Assembly (NCBI GenBank): GCA_944384285.1
Contig: CALWSX010000118.1
Coordinates: forward strand, 1 to 9,976
Reading direction: 5' to 3'
DNA from: an uncultured Lachnospiraceae bacterium
GTDB lineage: Bacteria; Bacillota; Clostridia; Lachnospirales; Anaerotignaceae
DNA length: 9,976 nt
Part shown: positions 5,331 through 9,976 of the stretch, piece after piece
How the letters are laid out: every line of letters begins with the position of its first letter
How positions within the stretch are numbered: the stretch's first letter is position 1
Program-made: the position numbers and the translations under genes
Notes under the pieces: generated by a model
Database searches by the model: none
What the model saw: only the letters and a program-made list of their open reading frames with translations
Told to the model about the DNA's origin: nothing

Positions 5331-6206
5331 TTGCGTAGTGATGCTGAAATGTTTAACTTAATAATTAATACTGCTAAATCTGACAACAGAGTTTTAGCTG
5401 TATACCTTAAAGGTTCCAGGACAAATAAAAATGCCCCTGAAGATATTTACAGAGACTTTGATATTATGTATGTTGTTACAGAAACAAAAAGTTTTATGGA
5501 AAATACAGATTGGCTTAATGTTTTTGGAAACATAATTTTAAAACAGGAGCAAGATTATGACTATTCCTATGGAGACCGTTTTGGAATTCGTAAAAATTAT
5601 GACCAAAGTTATTCATGGTTACTATTATTTGATGATGGCAACAGAATAGATATAGGAATAGAAACATTAGAAGCTTTCAAAAAAGGAACCAACAGAAACA
5701 AACTCTTCATTCCCCTTTTGGATAAAATAGGCTGTATACCTAATTTACCCAATCCCACAGATGAAGATTTCTTTATAAAAAAGCCTACAGAAAAAAATTT
5801 CAATGGATGTTGTAATGAATTTTTTTGGTGTATGTGTGATGTAATAAAAGGTATTGCGAGAGACGAACTTCCCTTTGCAATGACTACCTATAATACCCTT
5901 GTACGAAATATGCTTGAGCTTATGCTTTCATGGCACATTGGTATAATTACAAATTTTTCAGTTTCTTCCGGCAAGCTTAACAAATATTTTAAAAAATATC
6001 TTCCCGAAGAATTTTATTTAGAATACAAAAATACATATACAGACGGGAATTTTGAAAATTTTTGGAATGCAATTTACACATCTTGTAAATTATTTCATAA
6101 AACTGCTCTTACGGTATCAAAATATTTTAATTACGTTTATCCACAAAGTGACGAAGACGGTTTCTACAAATATGCAGAGTTTATAAAACAAAATATATCC
6201 ATATAA
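5331..6206 (+). CDS. AadE-like aminoglycoside 6-adenylyltransferase homologue
   Basis: Members of this nucleotidyltransferase family transfer AMP from ATP to the 6-hydroxyl of streptomycin-type aminoglycosides. The product (291 residues, close to AadK/AadE length) has the catalytic GSRTN (28-32) followed by RDFDIMYVV (41-49), with the paired Asp at 42 and 44, and a third carboxylate in NRIDIGIE (D107). The C-terminal helical part ends with a YPQSDEDGFYKYAEFIKQ segment as in the family. The longest frame begins with GTG at 5322, but that codon overlaps the SD (AAAGGGG, 5316-5322). TTG at 5331, eight bases after the SD, is the likely start and gives the family-typical MRSDAEMF N-terminus. A TetR gene follows after 36 bases without a terminator. 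Whether it confers resistance is unknown from sequence. Confidence 0.87.
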   Translation: MRSDAEMFNLIINTAKSDNRVLAVYLKGSRTNKNAPEDIYRDFDIMYVVTETKSFMENTDWLNVFGNIILKQEQDYDYSYGDRFGIRKNYDQSYSWLLLFDDGNRIDIGIETLEAFKKGTNRNKLFIPLLDKIGCIPNLPNPTDEDFFIKKPTEKNFNGCCNEFFWCMCDVIKGIARDELPFAMTTYNTLVRNMLELMLSWHIGIITNFSVSSGKLNKYFKKYLPEEFYLEYKNTYTDGNFENFWNAIYTSCKLFHKTALTVSKYFNYVYPQSDEDGFYKYAEFIKQNISI

Positions 6207-6242
6207 ATATAATTTTTAGTTTAGTAACAAGGGGAAAATTTT

Positions 6243-6806
6243 ATGTTTATTTCCGAAAACAAATCCGAACAAATGAAATATAACCTTATAGATGCCATAA
6301 AAAAATGTATGAAAAAAACACCTTTGGATAAAATTACTGTAAAAGATATTGTCACCCAATGCGGAACAACAAGACAAACTTTTTACAGACATTTTCAAGA
6401 TAAATATGATTTAATTAACTGGTATTTTGAAAAAACAATATTAAGTGCATTTGAACAATTAGGAAACAACAAATCTTTTTATGAATGTCTTGTTAAAAAA
6501 TATGACTTTATTCAAAAAGAAAAAACCTTTTTTAAATCTTCTTTTCGTTTAGAAGAAACTAATTGCCTTAAATACCATGCTTTTGAATTTATGGTCAAAT
6601 TTTATACAACTCTAATAGAAGAAAAAGCAAAAATTACTCTATCAAAAAATCAGATTTTATTATTAGAAATGTATTGTTGTTCATTTGTTTATATGATTAA
6701 ACGTTCCCTTTTTTCCAAAGAAACAATATCTTCTGAATATATTGCAAAATTACTAATAGATGCTATGCCTGAAGACATAAAAGAAATAATTTCAAAAATA
6801 AATTAA
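6243..6806 (+). CDS. TetR/AcrR-family transcriptional regulator
   Basis: This is a one-component DNA-binding regulator of 187 residues. The N-terminal helix-turn-helix domain includes LDKITVKDIVTQCGTTRQTF (28-47) continuing into YRHFQDKYDLINWYF (48-62), a textbook TetR recognition helix region. The C-terminal ligand/dimer domain is all-helical and looks like the DhaS-type C-terminal subgroup (for example FVYMIKRSLFSKETIS), which includes activators of dihydroxyacetone kinase genes; that subgroup call is tentative. AAGGGGA (6229-6235) precedes the ATG. It probably shares a transcript with the aadE-like gene (36-base gap) and lies just upstream of fucO, with an inverted repeat between. Its target could be its own unit, fucO, or both. 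Confidence 0.88.
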   Translation: MFISENKSEQMKYNLIDAIKKCMKKTPLDKITVKDIVTQCGTTRQTFYRHFQDKYDLINWYFEKTILSAFEQLGNNKSFYECLVKKYDFIQKEKTFFKSSFRLEETNCLKYHAFEFMVKFYTTLIEEKAKITLSKNQILLLEMYCCSFVYMIKRSLFSKETISSEYIAKLLIDAMPEDIKEIISKIN

Positions 6807-6823
6807 TTTAATAATACAGTACA

Positions 6824-6853
6824 AAAGTTACATTTTACCACATTTGTAACTTT
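6824..6853 (+). repeat. Inverted repeat between tetR and fucO (terminator or operator)
   Basis: AAAGTTACA (6824-6832) and TGTAACTTT (6845-6853) form a 9-bp perfect inverted repeat with a 12-base spacer, followed by ATTTTAT. It could end the aadE-like/tetR transcript, although the T-tract is interrupted. It could equally be an operator for the adjacent TetR protein at the fucO promoter. The right arm contains TTGTAA (6844-6849), usable as a -35 with TAGATT 16 bases on; another possible -10 is TATAAA (6879-6884). Confidence 0.5.
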
Positions 6854-6918
6854 ATTTTATGAAAATAGATTGTTAAAATATAAACATAGTATACATGATT
6901 GTAAAGGAGTCGATAAAT

Positions 6919-8064
6919 ATGGCAAATAGAATTATGTTAAACGAAACATCTTATCATGGTGCTGGCGCTATTTCTGAAATTATTACAGAAGCTAAAGCCA
7001 GAGGATTTAAAAAAGCCTTTGTATGTACTGACCCGGAATTAATTAAATATAATGTAACAACAAAAGTTACAAAATTATTAGATGACGCAAATTTAGAATA
7101 TGAAGTATTTTCAGATATTAAGCCTAACCCAACAATAGAAAATGTAAAAGACGGAGTTTCTGCTTTTAAAGCGGCTAAAGCTGATTATATTATTGCTGTT
7201 GGCGGAGGTTCTTCTATGGACGCTGCAAAAGCAATAGGAATTATAATTACAAATCCTGAGTTCGAAGATGTAAGAAGCTTGGAAGGCGTTGCTCCTACTA
7301 AAAAACCTTGTGTTCCTATTATTGCTGTACCTACAACAGCCGGAACAGCAGCAGAAGTAACTATAAACTATGTTATTACTGATGTAGAAAGAAAAAGAAA
7401 ATTTGTATGTGTAGATCCACACGATATGCCTATTGTTGCAGTTGTTGACCCAGATATGATGGCAACTATGCCAAAATCATTAACAGCAGCTACAGGTATG
7501 GACGCTTTAACTCATGCTATCGAAGGTTATATCACAAAAGGTGCATGGGAAATGACAGATATGTTCCATTTAAAAGCTATTGAAATTATCTCAAAATCAT
7601 TACGCGGCGCTGTAGCAGGTGAAAAAGAAGGAAGAGACGGAATGGCTCTTGCACAATATATTGCAGGTATGGGATTTTCTAATGTTGGTCTTGGTATAGC
7701 CCACTCTATGGCTCATACATTAGGCGCTGTATACGATACTCCTCATGGGGTTGCCTGTGCTATGATGCTTCCAATCGTTATGGAATACAACAAAGAATGT
7801 ACAGGTGAAAAATACAGAGAAATCGCAAGAGTTATGGGTGTAAAAAATGTAGACGACATGACACAAGATGAATACAGAAAAGCAGCAATAGATGCTGTAA
7901 GACAGTTATCTATAGATGTAGGAATTCCTACAAAATTAGAAGCATTAAAAGAAGAACAGTTACAATTCCTCTCAGAATCCGCTTATGCAGACGCATGCCG
8001 TCCTGGAAATCCAAAAGATACTTCTGTTGAAGATTTAAAAGACTTATTTAGAAAATTAATGTAA
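6919..8064 (+). CDS. fucO: Lactaldehyde reductase / 1,2-propanediol oxidoreductase FucO
   Basis: This is an iron-dependent (group III) alcohol dehydrogenase that interconverts L-lactaldehyde and L-1,2-propanediol with NAD(H) in fucose/rhamnose fermentation. The 381-residue product resembles E. coli FucO from end to end, for example MANRIMLNET, PTTAGTAAEVTINYVITD (138-155), RKFVCVDPHD (160-169) and AGMGFSNVGLG (249-259). The NAD-binding GGGS is at 95-98. The metal ligands are all present: D195, H199, H262, H276, each one position from E. coli FucO numbering. An in-frame ATG at 6895 adds eight residues but lacks an SD; AAAGGAG (6903-6909) nine bases before ATG 6919 fixes the start. No fucose or rhamnose genes are nearby, so it may serve as a general alcohol/aldehyde reductase. 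Confidence 0.93.
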   Translation: MANRIMLNETSYHGAGAISEIITEAKARGFKKAFVCTDPELIKYNVTTKVTKLLDDANLEYEVFSDIKPNPTIENVKDGVSAFKAAKADYIIAVGGGSSMDAAKAIGIIITNPEFEDVRSLEGVAPTKKPCVPIIAVPTTAGTAAEVTINYVITDVERKRKFVCVDPHDMPIVAVVDPDMMATMPKSLTAATGMDALTHAIEGYITKGAWEMTDMFHLKAIEIISKSLRGAVAGEKEGRDGMALAQYIAGMGFSNVGLGIAHSMAHTLGAVYDTPHGVACAMMLPIVMEYNKECTGEKYREIARVMGVKNVDDMTQDEYRKAAIDAVRQLSIDVGIPTKLEALKEEQLQFLSESAYADACRPGNPKDTSVEDLKDLFRKLM

Positions 8065-8085
8065 TTTTTAAATGTATTAAATTTT

Positions 8086-8112
8086 AAAGGAACCTTTAGA
8101 GGTTCCTTTTTT
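8086..8112 (+). terminator. Intrinsic terminator of fucO
   Basis: AAAGGAACC (8086-8094) pairs perfectly with GGTTCCTTT (8101-8109) around a 6-base loop, with a T run continuing to 8112. It begins 22 bases after the fucO stop. Confidence 0.93.
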
Positions 8113-8127
8113 ATTTTAATAATTTAT

Positions 8128-8150
8128 AAACATTTCTGACAAAAATGTTT
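8128..8150 (+). repeat. Inverted repeat upstream of the hydrogenase gene
   Basis: AAACATTT (8128-8135) and AAATGTTT (8143-8150) flank CTGACAA. It lies about 65 bases upstream of the hydrogenase -35. It may be a regulator-binding site or a backup terminator hairpin. With AT-rich arms, chance is also possible. Confidence 0.35.
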
Positions 8151-8215
8151 TTAAATATAAATTTTATAAAAAATGTCAAAAATTATTATTAATTAATTAT
8201 TGTTATTATTTATAT

Positions 8216-8244
8216 TTGATTTTTGAAAAAAACTGTGATAAAAT
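8216..8244 (+). promoter_or_regulatory. Promoter of the hydrogenase-rubrerythrin gene
   Basis: TTGATT (8216-8221), a 17-base spacer and TAAAAT (8239-8244) preceded by TGA make a good sigma-A promoter with an extended -10. Transcription would start near 8251, leaving a leader of about 55 bases. The -10 region overlaps an imperfect TGTG-N10-CACA dyad (8234-8251). Confidence 0.65.
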
Positions 8245-8305
8245 ATACACAAGCTATTAATTTTTTTGTCTTATAAACTATAACTAATATAAAAGGAGAA
8301 ATTAT

Positions 8306-9976
8306 ATGACTCATTTACCTTTAAATGTACGTGTTCCAATCGAAAAAGACAATGTAAGTATTATGAGAATTGAAGAAAAATGCGTCAAATGTGGTATGTG
8401 TAAAGACGTCTGTACAAAAGATATTGGTGTGCATGGAACATACGATTTTTCACAAACAGGAAACAGAGCCGTATGTATTAACTGTGGACAATGTGCTAAC
8501 GTTTGCCCTGTAGACAGTATTATTGAACGATATGAATATCAAGACATAAAAAATGCTATAAATAACCCTGATAAAATTGTTATTGTAAGTACCTCCCCTT
8601 CTGTACGTGCATCTTTAGGCGAAGAATTTGGTATGCCTGACGGAAGTTTTGTACAGGGAAAAATGGTTGCTTTATTAAGAAAACTTGGCGTAGATTATGT
8701 ATTAGATACAAACTTTGCCGCAGACTTAACTATTGTAGAAGAAGCAAGCGAACTTATAGAACGTCTTACTAAAGGAAAAGGACCATTGCCTCAGTATACA
8801 AGCTGCTGTCCTGCATGGGTTCAGTTTGCAGAAACATATTATCCTGAAATACTTGATAATATTTCATCTTCAAAAAGCCCTATCGGTATGCAGGGTCCTA
8901 CTATTAAAACTTACTTTGCTAAAAAAATGGGAATTGACCCTAAAAAAATTGTTAATGTCGCTTTAACTCCTTGTACAGCAAAGAAATTTGAAATCAGAAG
9001 AGAAGAAATGAATGCTTCAGGAAAATATCATGGTGATGATTCATTAAGAGATATGGACCACGTATTCACAACAAGAGAACTTGCTAAATGGGCAAAAGAA
9101 GAAAATATTGACTTTAATTCACTTCCGGACAGTGATTACGATAATCTTATGGGAGAAGCTTCAGGCGCCGGCGTTATTTTCGGGAACACAGGCGGTGTTA
9201 TGGAAGCAGCTCTTCGTACAGCTTACGAATTTGCTACAAACGAAAAAGCTCCTCTTGACCTTTTAAAACTTTCAAATGTAAGAGGATATGAAGGTATCCG
9301 TGAAGCATCTGTTAAAATAGGTGATTTAAACGTTAATGTTGCTGTTGTTTATGGTACTGCAAATGCCAGAAAATTAATAGAATTAGTTAAAAACGGAGAA
9401 AAGAACTATCATTTTATAGAAGTTATGACTTGTCCTGGCGGTTGTATCGGTGGCGGCGGTCAGCCTAAAGACCTTACAAAAGATAAAGACGAAGTTAGAA
9501 AATCAAGAATTAAGAGCCTTTATACAAAAGATGAGGCAATGACAATAAGAAAGAGTCACGAAAATCCTGATATCAAACGTGTTTATGAAGAATTTTACGG
9601 AAAACCTTTAAGCGAAATGGCTGAAAAAATGCTTCATACATCATACACAGACAGAAGTGATATCTTTAAAAAAGAAGTTACTGAAAAATGGAAATGCTCT
9701 GTCTGCGGCTATGTACACGAAGGGCCATTACCTGAAGATTTTGTATGTCCTTTATGCAAACAGCCAGCTAGTGTTTTTGAAAAAATAGAAGAAAAACCAC
9801 AAAAAGGTAAAAATCCATATGCAGGAACAAAAACAGAAAAGAACTTATGGGCAGCTTTTGCTGGTGAATCTCAAGCACGTAACAAATACACTTATTTTGC
9901 ATCTGTTGCTAAACAGGCAGGTTATGACCAAATTGCAGAATTATTCTTAAAAACTGCTGAAAATGAAAAAGAACAT
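8306..9976 (+). CDS. [FeFe] hydrogenase fused to rubredoxin and rubrerythrin domains (partial)
   Basis: The frame is open from ATG 8306 (GGAG at 8295-8298, 7-base spacer) to the right edge, 557 residues, with no stop. Residues 20-70 form a two-cluster ferredoxin domain (C26/C29/C32/C36 and C57/C60/C63/C67). Residues about 90-450 form the catalytic H-cluster domain: TSCCPAW (165-171), TPCTAKKFE (221-229) and MTCPGGCIGGGGQP (374-387). By alignment C168, C223, C376 and C380 bind the H-cluster and C167 is the proton-relay Cys. SCCPAW and TPCTAKK point to group B rather than group A. A short rubrerythrin-type rubredoxin follows (C464/C467, C481/C484), then the start of a rubrerythrin diiron domain with GESQAR (E521) and ENEKEH (E554, H557), spaced as in rubrerythrin. 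The likely role is H2-linked peroxide or O2 reduction in the cytoplasm; that function is inference. The C-terminus lies outside the window. Confidence 0.93.
   Translation, partial: MTHLPLNVRVPIEKDNVSIMRIEEKCVKCGMCKDVCTKDIGVHGTYDFSQTGNRAVCINCGQCANVCPVDSIIERYEYQDIKNAINNPDKIVIVSTSPSVRASLGEEFGMPDGSFVQGKMVALLRKLGVDYVLDTNFAADLTIVEEASELIERLTKGKGPLPQYTSCCPAWVQFAETYYPEILDNISSSKSPIGMQGPTIKTYFAKKMGIDPKKIVNVALTPCTAKKFEIRREEMNASGKYHGDDSLRDMDHVFTTRELAKWAKEENIDFNSLPDSDYDNLMGEASGAGVIFGNTGGVMEAALRTAYEFATNEKAPLDLLKLSNVRGYEGIREASVKIGDLNVNVAVVYGTANARKLIELVKNGEKNYHFIEVMTCPGGCIGGGGQPKDLTKDKDEVRKSRIKSLYTKDEAMTIRKSHENPDIKRVYEEFYGKPLSEMAEKMLHTSYTDRSDIFKKEVTEKWKCSVCGYVHEGPLPEDFVCPLCKQPASVFEKIEEKPQKGKNPYAGTKTEKNLWAAFAGESQARNKYTYFASVAKQAGYDQIAELFLKTAENEKEH

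Noticed and set aside
5609..5803. 64-residue minus-strand frame inside the aadE-like gene
   Set aside because: Antisense shadow without an SD or promoter; the plus strand holds the catalytic motifs.
6216..6398. 60-residue minus-strand frame across the tetR start
   Set aside because: Antisense to the helix-turn-helix coding region, with no family resemblance.
7111..7422. 103-residue minus-strand frame inside fucO
   Set aside because: Ser/Tyr/Cys/Asn-rich shadow of an AT-rich conserved gene; no translation signals.
8233..8252. Rex-type operator at the hydrogenase promoter
   Set aside because: The half-sites CTGTG and CACAA are separated by 10 bases rather than the 8 of the Rex consensus, so the geometry is wrong; kept only as an unnamed dyad.
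9081..9266. 61-residue plus-strand reading frame
   Set aside because: It lies in another frame inside the hydrogenase coding region, has no SD and a low-complexity, non-family-like product.
1..9976. Mobile elements, CRISPR arrays or prophage
   Set aside because: No transposase, integrase or phage-like product, no regularly spaced repeats and no terminal inverted repeats with target duplications were seen.

Overview
The window looks like chromosome from a low-GC, strictly anaerobic member of the Clostridia, perhaps a Lachnospiraceae-like gut or fermentative organism. Supporting this are very AT-rich intergenic DNA, strong AGGAGG-type ribosome binding sites, TTG and GTG starts, many ferredoxin-type proteins, an iron-dependent alcohol dehydrogenase and an [FeFe] hydrogenase. 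The taxonomic placement is inference. I see no IS element, phage gene or CRISPR array.

Layout. At the left edge a strong minus-strand stable-RNA promoter (TTGACA-17-TACTAT) drives tRNA-Ala(TGC). It is followed by a boxA-like rRNA leader, so an rRNA gene very probably lies just off the left edge. Diverging from it on the plus strand is the core ribosomal operon rpsF-ssb-rpsR, with its own promoter and a structured leader that can pair with the rpsF Shine-Dalgarno (SD) sequence. A strong intrinsic terminator follows, then tRNA-Arg(CCT) only seven bases later, then a bidirectional terminator. Two minus-strand single-gene units come next: a GNAT acetyltransferase and a short LOR/SDH (TIGR00300-type, ornithine cyclodeaminase-like) protein.

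From 3.5 kb on everything is on the plus strand: an EFR1-type flavodoxin/ferredoxin fusion, a second ferredoxin-like Cys-rich protein, an AadE-like aminoglycoside 6-adenylyltransferase homologue probably co-transcribed with a TetR-family regulator, and a clear FucO (lactaldehyde / 1,2-propanediol oxidoreductase). The last gene is a large reading frame that runs off the right edge. Most units have their own promoter and terminator, so apart from rpsF-ssb-rpsR and aadE-tetR there is little operon structure.

The most striking gene is the one at the right end (8306 to the edge). It is a group-B-like [FeFe] hydrogenase fused in frame to a rubrerythrin-type rubredoxin domain and then to a rubrerythrin diiron domain (reverse-rubrerythrin order). 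The sequence suggests an H2-linked peroxide- or O2-reducing enzyme on one polypeptide: H-cluster, FeS clusters, rubredoxin iron and diiron site. Together with the EFR1 protein and the second ferredoxin-like protein, it gives the right two thirds of the window a redox theme. Several proposed starts differ from the longest reading frame because the SD position decides them: GNAT at 2097, aadE-like TTG at 5331 and fucO at 6919, with rpsR ambiguous.
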